Below, piece after piece: positions 8,449-15,857 of a DNA stretch of 64,000 nt; the first letter of the stretch is position 1, and every line of letters starts with the position of its first letter. The notes below the pieces were generated by a model. It was not told the DNA's origin. It was given only the letters and a program-made list of their open reading frames with translations, and did no database searches. Both the position numbers and the translations under genes were made by a program. The stretch is from Streptomyces sp. NRRL B-3428 (GTDB taxonomy: Bacteria; Actinomycetota; Actinomycetes; Streptomycetales; Streptomycetaceae), in the NCBI GenBank assembly GCA_000721375.1, contig JOGW01000004.1, forward strand, positions 124,001 through 188,000. The letters are read 5' to 3'.

Positions 8449-8778
8449 ATCAAAGGCGGCGTCCTCGACACGGCCGCCGCGCCGCGGGGCGGGATTTCCG
8501 CCCAGCAGGCTCCATCCTGCCGTTCGTAAATGCCCTACGCGTCCACGCTCGTACGTTTCCCTCCGATGGTGGCCTTCAGGCCCCTACGTGAGGTCGTACG
8601 GCGGCTTGATGTCATTGAGGAAACGCACGCTAACTCTCTCACCTGCGGTTTTATGGTCTGAGCGGGTGGGAAGTCAGCACAACCCAGAACGGGATTTGGC
8701 TGCGGCTCCTTCCCCGCGACATCTGTGCCTTTGTCCAACGAGGTGAGGCTGCCATCCATGATCGCGCCGAAACCGACC
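8449..8778. other. 330-bp convergent intergenic region
   Basis: Lies between the ThuA-like gene and the MFS gene, which converge. Apart from the hairpin at 8487-8503 I see no gene, repeat or clear promoter. The open frames crossing it have no recognisable protein. Confidence 0.5.
8487..8503 (+). terminator. Hairpin after the importer/quinoprotein operon
   Basis: Perfect 6-bp stem GGGCGG/CCGCCC with a GATTT loop, 38 bases after the ThuA-like stop. There is no U run, which is common for Streptomyces terminators. Confidence 0.45.
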
Positions 8779-9978
8779 TCACCGAACCGGACGAAGCCTG
8801 ACCGGGTGCTTGATGGTCCACAGTGTGGCGGCGGCCAGGAGAGCCAGGATCGTTCCCAGCCAGGCGGATGCCCCTGTGGTGATGGCGTCAGCGGTGAATC
8901 CACCGATCAGCGCACCGACAGCGATCGCCAGGTTGAACATGGCAACGAGCAGTGCCGAGGCGGCCTCGGTGGCCTGGGGCGCCGCTTTGATCATCCAGGT
9001 CTGCAAGCTGACCGACACCCCGCCGTAGACCAGCCCCCACACCAGCAGCAGGACGATCGCGGTGACCTGCCCCGTCAGGCTCGCGATCAGCGGCAGGGTG
9101 GCAGCCAGGCCCAGGCTGATCATCAGGAGGGTGCGGCGTGTGTTCCGGGAGCCGGCCAGGAAGTTGCCGACAATGCCGGCGCCGCCGAAGGCCAGCAGCA
9201 GCGTGCTGACCCGGCCGGAATCGACGCCCGAGATCTCCTGCAGGATCGGGCGGACGAAGGTGTAGGCGGCGAAGTGACCGGCGACCAGGAAGAAGGTGAT
9301 GAGCACGCCGGTCCGGACGCCGCGATTACCTCTCAGCAGGCCGGACAGTTCGGGGAAGGTGATCGCCCGCTGCGGCGGTAGCGGGGGCAGCAGCACGACC
9401 AGGCCGACCAGTGCGGTCAGGCCCAGGCCGCCCACTGCCGCGAAGGCGATCCGCCAGCCGCTGAGTTCGCCGAGCAGCGTCCCGGCGGGTATGCCGAGCA
9501 CCGAGGCGGTCGAGACACCGCCGAAGATGACCGCAGTGGCCCGGCCGACATGCCGCTGGGGTACCAGCCGCAGGGCCAGGCCGCCGGCGATCGCCCAGAA
9601 ACCGCCCACGCTCACCCCGACCAGCACGCGGGCCGCCAGCACGACGGCGAAACCCGGCGCCAGGGCCGCCGCCAGGTTGGCCGTGGCCATCAGTGCGATC
9701 AGCACGCACAACACCAGCCGGCGATCCAGCCGGCCGGCGGCCACGGTGAGCACAGGGGCGAACAGGGCTGCGACAAGCCCGGGCACCGTCACCATCAGCC
9801 CCGCCGTCCCGTCCGAGACGCCCAACTCGGTGCCGATCGGGGTGAGCAGGCCGACGGGCAGCAGCTCGGAGGTCATCAGACAGAAGATCCCCAAGGTCAC
9901 CGCCAGCACGGCGGACCAGCCTCTCAACGGAGAACGGCTGTCGCTGATCAGGGGGGCCTGTGCAAGGGCGGTGGTCAC
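8779..9978 (-). CDS. MFS efflux transporter, DHA1 family
   Basis: 399-aa membrane protein with about 12 hydrophobic segments. It has the DHA1 layout: LPVGLLTPIGTELGVSDGTAGLMVTVPGLVAAL at the N-terminus, the loop 2-3 motif AGRLDRRLVL, and a motif C-like GGVSTASVLGIPAGTLLGELSGWRIAF. This places it near AraJ/NepI/chloramphenicol-type drug, sugar or nucleoside exporters; the substrate cannot be assigned. It is the last gene of a leftward cluster (stress-protein fragment, DUF1330, hydrolase) driven away from the divergent XRE regulator. A hairpin at 10018-10047 separates it from the hydrolase gene, so its expression may be partly independent. Confidence 0.88.
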   Translation of the reverse strand: MTTALAQAPLISDSRSPLRGWSAVLAVTLGIFCLMTSELLPVGLLTPIGTELGVSDGTAGLMVTVPGLVAALFAPVLTVAAGRLDRRLVLCVLIALMATANLAAALAPGFAVVLAARVLVGVSVGGFWAIAGGLALRLVPQRHVGRATAVIFGGVSTASVLGIPAGTLLGELSGWRIAFAAVGGLGLTALVGLVVLLPPLPPQRAITFPELSGLLRGNRGVRTGVLITFFLVAGHFAAYTFVRPILQEISGVDSGRVSTLLLAFGGAGIVGNFLAGSRNTRRTLLMISLGLAATLPLIASLTGQVTAIVLLLVWGLVYGGVSVSLQTWMIKAAPQATEAASALLVAMFNLAIAVGALIGGFTADAITTGASAWLGTILALLAAATLWTIKHPVRLRPVR

Positions 9979-10017
9979 GATGTCACTCCAACTGAACGAT
10001 CCGCAGAAAGGGGCGCG

Positions 10018-10047
10018 GGCGGCGGAGTCGATGCCTCCTCCGCCGCC
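10018..10047 (-). terminator. Hairpin between hydrolase and MFS genes
   Basis: Perfect 10-bp stem GGCGGCGGAG/CTCCGCCGCC with a 10-base loop, just after the hydrolase stop (10057) and before the MFS start (9978). It could attenuate read-through into the exporter. Confidence 0.45.
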
Positions 10048-10056
10048 GGCGTCGGC

Positions 10057-10833
10057 TCAGGCGAGGAACTCCTGAGTGAGCTTGACGATCTGACCGGGGT
10101 CGGCGAACCAGTCCATGTGTCCTTCACCTTCGATCTCCACCAGCCGACTGCCGCCGATCCCGGCATGCAGCTCGCGCGACCCTTCGATGGGTGCGATCTG
10201 GTCCCCGGCGAAGCCGATGACAAGGGTGGGAACCTCGATCCTGGAGAGCAGGCCGCGGACGTCGACGCGCGCCGCGGCGTCGATCTGACGGGCAAGACCG
10301 GGCGGCCACTCGTCGTCGAGTGCATGGGCGAGGCCCTCGTGGCCGAAGCCGTTCAACAGGGGTGTGCTGAAAGCCTGCAGGGCGGCGAACCGCTTGAACA
10401 GCGTGAAATCGGTGGTCAGCAGATCCCGCCAGAAGGCGAAGTTGAACTGGTCGCGAGGGCTGGTGGTGTGGGCGAGCCCGCCGACCAGGATGAGTCTGCG
10501 GACCAGCTCGGGGCGGGTCGCGGCGGTCGCGGCCGCGACCGCCGCGCCGAGGGAGAAGCCGAGCAGGTCGACCGGTCCTTCGGCGGCGGCCTGCGCGGTG
10601 GCGGCGACCTGCTCGGCGAACAGCTCCACACTCAACTGCTCTGCGCTGTCCATGCTTTGGCCGCTGCCGGCGAGGTTGGGCCGGATGACGGTATGACGGT
10701 CGCGGAAGGGCTGGACGACGTTGCCGAAGGCCCGCTCGGCGTCCCCGCCGACGCCGTGCACGAGGACCAAGCCGGGGCCAGTGCCCTCCACCTCGTAGTG
10801 GACGGTGCTGTCGGGGGTGGAAACGAACGGCAT
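10057..10833 (-). CDS. Alpha/beta hydrolase
   Basis: 258-aa alpha/beta-hydrolase-fold protein. The oxyanion-hole motif HGVGG is at 26-30, the nucleophile elbow GFSLG gives Ser94, the acid is likely the Asp in IGFAGDQIAP (about 215), and the His is in EGEGHMDWF (about 238). No signal peptide. Sequence style matches small esterases, lactonases and chloroperoxidase-like hydrolases; the substrate is unknown. It follows the DUF1330 gene by 30 bases on the same strand. With the exporter it could form a detoxification pair under the divergent regulator. Confidence 0.88.
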   Translation of the reverse strand: MPFVSTPDSTVHYEVEGTGPGLVLVHGVGGDAERAFGNVVQPFRDRHTVIRPNLAGSGQSMDSAEQLSVELFAEQVAATAQAAAEGPVDLLGFSLGAAVAAATAATRPELVRRLILVGGLAHTTSPRDQFNFAFWRDLLTTDFTLFKRFAALQAFSTPLLNGFGHEGLAHALDDEWPPGLARQIDAAARVDVRGLLSRIEVPTLVIGFAGDQIAPIEGSRELHAGIGGSRLVEIEGEGHMDWFADPGQIVKLTQEFLA

Positions 10834-10863
10834 GACGTTCTCCTGTGCTGGGTCGGGGTTGCT

Positions 10864-11175
10864 TCAGGCGCCGAGCAGGGCGGAAGGAGCGGTCTCGAAG
10901 AAGATCGCGTCGGCGCGGGAGGCGGACTGCCGCAGGGCCTTGAGTTCCTGGTACTCGGGTGCGTCGTACCAGCGGTGCGCGGTGGCCAGGTCGGGGAACT
11001 CGATGAGCACGGGGTAGGTGAAGGTGCGCTCGCCCTCCATCACGTCGACCTGGCCGCCGACGGCCAGGTAGCGCCCGCCGTGGAGCTCCACGACCTCGCG
11101 CACCCGCGCCGCGTACTCGTTGAGTCCGTCGAGATTGGTGACCTCGACGTTGTCGAACAGGGCGTAAGCAGTCAT
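10864..11175 (-). CDS. DUF1330 / dimeric alpha-beta barrel protein
   Basis: 103-aa protein with the DUF1330 pattern: MTAYALFDNVEVTNLDGLNEYAARV, then GGRYLAVGGQVDVMEGERTFTYPVLIEFPDLATAHRWYDAPEYQELKALR. The family adopts a ferredoxin-like dimeric barrel; no reaction is firmly known. The ATG at 11175 is chosen over upstream starts in the same frame because it overlaps the stop of the preceding gene (ATGA), implying coupling, and begins the conserved fold exactly. Member of the leftward stress-type cluster. Confidence 0.82.
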   Translation of the reverse strand: MTAYALFDNVEVTNLDGLNEYAARVREVVELHGGRYLAVGGQVDVMEGERTFTYPVLIEFPDLATAHRWYDAPEYQELKALRQSASRADAIFFETAPSALLGA

Positions 11176-11486
11176 GATCTTCCTCCGTAGTGCTTCGGGC
11201 TGACGATGATGAGAGTGGAGCCGAGCTCCCTGGCCCGGTCGCTCAGGAAGCCGCATACATCGGGGTTGTCGGATACCTCGCCGCCGGCGGCGACCCCCAC
11301 GCAGCGGAGCCTGGAGACGGCGTCCTGGAGAATCAGCCGGCCCGCGTCACCATCCGCGACGGACGGGAGGCCGACGTGCACCACGTGCACGTTCCCTTCG
11401 GTGAGGCGGGCGAAGTCCTCCACGGCGTCCAGCACCTCCACCGAACCGGCAGAGCCGTCGATCGCGGTGAGGATACTTTTGCGCAT
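11172..11486 (-). CDS. Short universal-stress-protein-like protein
   Basis: 104 aa. The start MRKSILTAIDGSAGSVEVLDAVEDFARLTEGNVHVVHVG is a typical Usp opening strand and helix, and the end LIIVSPKHYGG sits where full-length proteins have the ATP-binding GxRGHGG loop. It is shorter than the usual 140-160 residues: the central part is compressed and the last strand is missing, so ATP binding is doubtful. It is the first gene of the leftward cluster, with a GGGAGAG ribosome site. Function is inferred only from the fold family. Confidence 0.6.
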   Translation of the reverse strand: MRKSILTAIDGSAGSVEVLDAVEDFARLTEGNVHVVHVGLPSVADGDAGRLILQDAVSRLRCVGVAAGGEVSDNPDVCGFLSDRARELGSTLIIVSPKHYGGRS

Positions 11487-11622
11487 CTCGTTCTCTCTCT
11501 CCCTGAGTTGGGGTGCCTTCGGGAGAAAGACTGCCGGGAACCAAGTCGCCCGCCCAGCTACCTGTCGTGCGTACTCAAGGCATGATCAGGAAGGCTTTGA
11601 CCTGCCGGTATCGTCACCGCTC

Positions 11623-12564
11623 ATGGATGTGCGCACCGAGTTGAGTGAGTTCCTCAAGACCCGCCGAGCCCGCCTGACCCCAGCGGACGTCGGGCTGCCG
11701 ACGTACGGCGGGCAGCGGCGCGTGGCCGGGCTGCGCAGAGAGGAACTGGCGCAGGCCGCGGGGGTGAGCGTCGCTCACTACACGCGTCTGGAACAAGGGC
11801 ACACCCGCAGCGTCTCCCCCGAAGTCGTCGACGCGATCGTCGCCGCGCTGCGACTGAACCAACAAGAGCGGGAGTACCTGCACCGCCTCGTCCGGCCACC
11901 CCGCGCTGCCGAACAGCCGGCGACGGCAACGGCGACGGCAGATGTGCGGCCCGGCCTGCAGCACCTGTTGGACTCCATGGAGCTGACGCCGGCCTTCGTG
12001 GTGGGCTCACGGAGCAATATCGTCGCCTGGAACCGGATCGGGGCCGCCGTGTTCGGCGACCTGGCCGCCCTCCCTCCACAACGCCGCACCTGGTCCCACC
12101 TGATCTTCCTGGACGAGGCGTTCCGGCTGCTGCACGGCACCCGCTGGTGGCACGTCGCCCGCACGCACGTGGCCTACATCCGCACGCTGGCGGCGCAGCA
12201 CCCCCAGGACACGGAGCTGACGGCCCACCTGGACGCGATGCGTGTGGAGAGCAGGGAGTTCCGACGGCTGTGGGAGACCCGCGACGTGGCCGCTTGGACG
12301 AATCGCGAATACGTCCTGCAGCACCCGACGGCCGGCGAACTCAGGCTCGCCGGCGAATGGGTGCTGCTGCCCAACGATCCGGGCATGGGACTTGAGTTGT
12401 GCGTACCGGAGCCCGGGACGCCATCGGAGACGCAGTTGCGACTCCTGACCGAAACCACCGACCGCAAGTCGAGCGGCCAGGGGCTCCGGGCGAAAGACGC
12501 TGCTGACCCGCCGGCCGGACCGGCCCCAAGCGATCCGGACCGTCGCGCCGCTCGCCTAACATGA
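11623..12564 (+). CDS. XRE-family regulator with MmyB-like ligand domain
   Basis: 313 aa. An N-terminal helix-turn-helix (ELAQAAGVSVAHYTRLEQG, residues about 45-63) follows the typical opening ELSEFLKTRRARLTPADVG, and RRVAGLRREEL is diagnostic of this actinobacterial group. From about residue 108 it has the MmyB-like domain (LLDSMELTPAFVVGSRSNIVAWN, then the WWHVARTHVAYIR region). The ATG at 11623 begins the conserved N-terminus; longer frames run back into the divergent gene. It diverges from the Usp/DUF1330/hydrolase/MFS cluster across a 136-bp gap, so it most likely controls that cluster, probably as a ligand-responsive repressor. Confidence 0.88.
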   Translation: MDVRTELSEFLKTRRARLTPADVGLPTYGGQRRVAGLRREELAQAAGVSVAHYTRLEQGHTRSVSPEVVDAIVAALRLNQQEREYLHRLVRPPRAAEQPATATATADVRPGLQHLLDSMELTPAFVVGSRSNIVAWNRIGAAVFGDLAALPPQRRTWSHLIFLDEAFRLLHGTRWWHVARTHVAYIRTLAAQHPQDTELTAHLDAMRVESREFRRLWETRDVAAWTNREYVLQHPTAGELRLAGEWVLLPNDPGMGLELCVPEPGTPSETQLRLLTETTDRKSSGQGLRAKDAADPPAGPAPSDPDRRAARLT

Positions 12565-12601
12565 TCGGGCTTACAGCCCTGTCCCACTCACGATCTAACA
12601 A

Positions 12602-13984
12602 TTGGCCGGATCCTTGATACCTGAAGCCTCCCGGGCGACGTCGCGAACAGACAGCAGCACCGAGTCCGCCCCATGGCGTCGGCCACGGGTGCTGCTGTGG
12701 GCCGCGGTGGCCGTGCTGGTGAGCCTCGGGTTCTTCCTCGCGATGGAGTTCGCCGAGCGCCACTACGGCGGGGGGCCGATCATCGGCCACCCCGGTGTGC
12801 GAATACCGGAGCTGATCTTCACCCCGGAAGCCTGGCCGCTGATGTACGTCAGCATGGCGTTGATGACGGTGGTGTTCACCTGGCGCCAGCGGTTCATCGC
12901 GGCCGGTGTCGCGGTCGGCATCGATGTCGTCCTGGTGCTGGTGCGACTGCTCTTCGACGCCAGGACCACCCTCGGCACCGGTCCGCTGTGGGTGATGCTG
13001 GCCTGCACGGTCATGGCGTTCACACACCGCGCCGGCAGGGAACGTGCCCTGCTGTTGAAGGGCGTCGGCCTCGGGATGCTGCTGATCGTCGCCCGTAAGA
13101 CGGGCAACATCTGGCTCCTCATCACGGCGACGACCCGTCCGACCGTGCTCGACGAGTATCTGGCGGCCGCCGATCGCGCCCTGGGCAACCCGTCATGGCT
13201 GGCCGGCCGACTGGTCGAGGCCACCGGGCCGGTCGGCTCGAACGTCCTGCACTGGGTCTACAGCCAGCTCACGGTGGCCGCGGTCGCCGTCGCGTTCTAC
13301 CAGTTGCGCCACGTGGCGAAGGAGCGCAGCTTCCCTCGCCACCATCTGGTGCGTACGTTCCTGGTCATCGGCCTGCTCGGGCCGGCCATCTACATGATCT
13401 TCCCGGTGGTCGGACCGGTCTTCGCCTTCGGTCCCCAGGGCGGACAGTGGGCGGTGGCCAATCTCTGGCCCGATGTGCTGCCGTCGGTCTCCGCCCCACA
13501 GCACCTCCTCTTCAACGACGTCACGCCGCGCAACTGCATGCCCAGCCTGCACACGGCGTGGGCCACCGCGATCTTCATCCACTCCCGCCAGGCTTCACGG
13601 GTGCTGCGCTATGCAGGAACGTTCTGGCTGGTCGCCACACTGGGTGCGACGCTGGGGTTCGGCTTCCACTACGGCGTGGACATCGTCGCCGGCGTGGTGT
13701 TCACGCTCACCATCGAGGCAGCGCTGCGCGCACAGGCGTACGGCTGGAGCCGGTCGGGCGTCCAGGTGGTCGCCTACGGCGCGACGATCTTCGCCGCGCT
13801 CCTGGCGTCGTACCGCTACCTGCCGACCGAGATGGCCAAGCATCCAGGGGTCTTCGGGCCGCTGATCCTGCTGGCCTCGGCCTCGGTGATCTACGGCTAT
13901 GTGCGGACCACACCCAAGCTGAGGGATCCGAAAACCGCACCTTCGCCGCACCTGGCAGCGCAGCCGCAGCCCGAAATGGTCTGA
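12602..13984 (+). CDS. PAP2-superfamily membrane protein (lipid phosphatase or phosphotransferase type)
   Basis: 460 aa with several membrane segments. The C-terminal PAP2 signatures are clear: NCMPSLHTAWATAIF (motif 2, around 305-319) and GFHYGVDIVAGVVFT (motif 3). The arrangement resembles the inositolphosphotransferase (Aur1-like, PAP2_3) branch. Such enzymes act on lipid phosphates or transfer headgroups at the membrane; the substrate is not evident. The start is uncertain: the TTG at 12602 is the longest in frame and gives a soluble leader of about 28 residues, while the GTG at 12689 would start at the first membrane segment. No clear ribosome site was seen for either. It follows the XRE gene by 37 bases. 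Confidence 0.78.
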   Translation: MAGSLIPEASRATSRTDSSTESAPWRRPRVLLWAAVAVLVSLGFFLAMEFAERHYGGGPIIGHPGVRIPELIFTPEAWPLMYVSMALMTVVFTWRQRFIAAGVAVGIDVVLVLVRLLFDARTTLGTGPLWVMLACTVMAFTHRAGRERALLLKGVGLGMLLIVARKTGNIWLLITATTRPTVLDEYLAAADRALGNPSWLAGRLVEATGPVGSNVLHWVYSQLTVAAVAVAFYQLRHVAKERSFPRHHLVRTFLVIGLLGPAIYMIFPVVGPVFAFGPQGGQWAVANLWPDVLPSVSAPQHLLFNDVTPRNCMPSLHTAWATAIFIHSRQASRVLRYAGTFWLVATLGATLGFGFHYGVDIVAGVVFTLTIEAALRAQAYGWSRSGVQVVAYGATIFAALLASYRYLPTEMAKHPGVFGPLILLASASVIYGYVRTTPKLRDPKTAPSPHLAAQPQPEMV

Positions 13985-14001
13985 CACGGGGGTCAATACA
14001 C

Positions 14002-15000
14002 CTAGGCCCACGACTGCTCCCTCGGCGCCCCGCGCAGCAGCTGCGCCCCCAGGGCGGTGAGGCTGTGCAGCGCGGCGCCACCGCACAGCCGCTGTGTCGC
14101 GATCAGGCCCGCCTCGCGCATGGCTCTCGTGTGGAAGCTCACCGAGCCGGGCGACAGGCCGGTGTGGCGCGCCAGTTCGGATGAGGTGGCTCCGGCGGCG
14201 CAGGCGTGCAGCATCACGGCGCGGCTGCGGCCGATGAGCGCTGTCAGGGCCTTGCCCGCGTCGGGGGCGGGCGGCCGCTCGGGGAACGTGGACAGGAGCG
14301 GGTAGATGAGCGCCTGGGGCAGGGTGGGGTCGGCGATGGTGATCGGGCTGTTCCAGCAGAAGTAGGAGGGGATGAGGACCAGTCCTCGCCCGTCCAGACG
14401 GAGGTCCTGGCGGCCTGTGTGGTTGATGACCTCCAGGACCGGCGGGCGCCAGCGCATCGACGGGGCGAAGCTGTGCAGCAGTCCGTCGATCCCGCCGTTC
14501 ATGAATGCCCGGGCCCGCAGCAGACGCTCGGCGTCCATCCGACGCTGCATCTCGTCCTCGTAAGGGGCGATGACGGCGTCGTAGTAGGCGCGCAGCGCGT
14601 CGGTCAGCTGCCGGCGCTCCTCCTGGCCGGCGAGACTGCGCAGATCGACCGCCCCGCCGCCGGTGGCCAGGCGCGTAGTCTCCGCGAGCACCTGGGTCGC
14701 GGGGGTGGCGAGCACCGCCTCCAGACCGCCGGCCAGCCCCTCCTGGCCGTTCGCCGGGGTGAGGAAGTCGGGGAAGTAGGCGGCCCGGGGACACACCGGC
14801 AGCAGCAGATTGCGCATGAGCGGGCGCAAGCGCTGCTCCTCCAGGCTGCGCAGCGCACCGCGGTACCAGGCGGCGTAGGCCCAGCGGCCGCTGCGCGTCT
14901 GGAAGCGATGCAGACTGCAGGCGATCTCCCACATCGTGTCGACATCGGAGGCCAGCCGGGTCCGTGCCAGGTCGGCGTCGGAGAAGTGGATGCGCAGCAT
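14002..15000 (-). CDS. ArsR-family regulator with N-terminal DUF5937-type domain
   Basis: 332 aa. The long N-terminal part (MLRIHFSDADLARTRLASDVDTMWEIACSLHRFQ) is the DUF5937 opening common in actinobacteria. The C-terminal 80 residues form an ArsR-like winged helix (SSELARHTGLSPGSVSFHTRAMREAGLI). There is no obvious metal-binding Cys cluster, so the signal is probably organic. The ATG at 15000 is taken because upstream extensions in frame lack a conserved sequence. It diverges from the cell-wall module at 15304, with a 303-bp gap between, and may regulate it; this rests only on position. It converges on the PAP2 gene with a 17-base gap. Confidence 0.85.
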   Translation of the reverse strand: MLRIHFSDADLARTRLASDVDTMWEIACSLHRFQTRSGRWAYAAWYRGALRSLEEQRLRPLMRNLLLPVCPRAAYFPDFLTPANGQEGLAGGLEAVLATPATQVLAETTRLATGGGAVDLRSLAGQEERRQLTDALRAYYDAVIAPYEDEMQRRMDAERLLRARAFMNGGIDGLLHSFAPSMRWRPPVLEVINHTGRQDLRLDGRGLVLIPSYFCWNSPITIADPTLPQALIYPLLSTFPERPPAPDAGKALTALIGRSRAVMLHACAAGATSSELARHTGLSPGSVSFHTRAMREAGLIATQRLCGGAALHSLTALGAQLLRGAPREQSWA

Positions 15001-15303
15001 GGATTCCCCGCCCGGTCGAGGGAGGCTCGGGACCGAGCACGCAGAGCATGCAGCCTGCGCGTATGCCAGGACAAGGGGGTGAGAGCGAAGCTTCGCCGCC
15101 GACGGGACGCACCGGCCCGACACCATGCGGAACATCGCCTTCCGGGCGCTGAGCTGGCCGGTTCGATCAGGCTTGAAGACGGCTGGCTGCAGTGCCGGGC
15201 GACTGCCACGATGCGCTCTGTCGATCACCGGGCCGAACAGCGCAGATGCACTGCTCGCGGGGGCAACCGCCCTGCCCGGACAGTGCGTTGAAAGGGCAGG
15301 GGC
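15001..15303. other. 303-bp divergent intergenic region
   Basis: Separates the ArsR-type regulator (leftward) from the cell-wall module (rightward), so it should hold both promoters. The rightward gene has AAAGGGCAGGGGC before its ATG. I could not pick a convincing -35/-10 pair or operator palindrome. Confidence 0.4.
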
Positions 15304-15855
15304 ATGAAGCGAAGACTGGCCGCGCTGAGCGCGGGAGTGCTCATGGCGACATCCGCCGGCGTGATCACCACGGCCACCCCGTCGGTGGCCGCCGTGACGA
15401 TCTGCAACAACATCTCCTACGCACGGGACAACAGCGCGGACTACAACTTCTACCCCTCGTTCCGATCCGGCTCCTCCGTCACCCCGAACTGCGACTTCCG
15501 CCTCAGCGAGACGTACAACGTGGCGGTGGCGATGCTGCAGCGGTCGCTGAACGAGTGCTACGGGCCGAACGCCATCCCGGCCGAACAGGGCGGGACGCCC
15601 TGGATCTTCAACTTCCCGCAGAACGCCGACGGGGATCTGGCGGAGGACGGCAAGTACGGCCCGCAGACACAGGCTGCGGTCAAGGCCGTCCAGACCCACA
15701 TAGGCGGTCTGACGGTCGACGGGTTCGCCGGGCCCAACACCCGTACGAAGATGCGCCATCACGCGCGCGGCTCGGTCGACCTGTGCACGAAGGTCGGCGC
15801 GGTGCCGCCGTACCTGGGCCAGGACGCCACCTACCCGGGGCCCTGGTCCGAGTAG
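15304..15855 (+). CDS. Secreted peptidoglycan-binding-domain protein
   Basis: 183 aa. A clear Sec signal peptide (MKRRLAALSAGVLMATSAG) is cut after about residue 29 (PSVA-A). The mature protein has one peptidoglycan-binding-like module: VAVAMLQRSLNECYG, then the characteristic DGKYGPQTQAAVKAVQ and VDGFAGPNTRTKMR. Four cysteines (CNN, NCD, NECYG, DLCTK) could form two disulfides outside the cell. No catalytic domain is present. It is the first gene of a three-gene module, only 2 bases before the multidomain amidase, and may target or tether that enzyme at the wall. Confidence 0.85.
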   Translation: MKRRLAALSAGVLMATSAGVITTATPSVAAVTICNNISYARDNSADYNFYPSFRSGSSVTPNCDFRLSETYNVAVAMLQRSLNECYGPNAIPAEQGGTPWIFNFPQNADGDLAEDGKYGPQTQAAVKAVQTHIGGLTVDGFAGPNTRTKMRHHARGSVDLCTKVGAVPPYLGQDATYPGPWSE

Positions 15856-15857
15856 CG

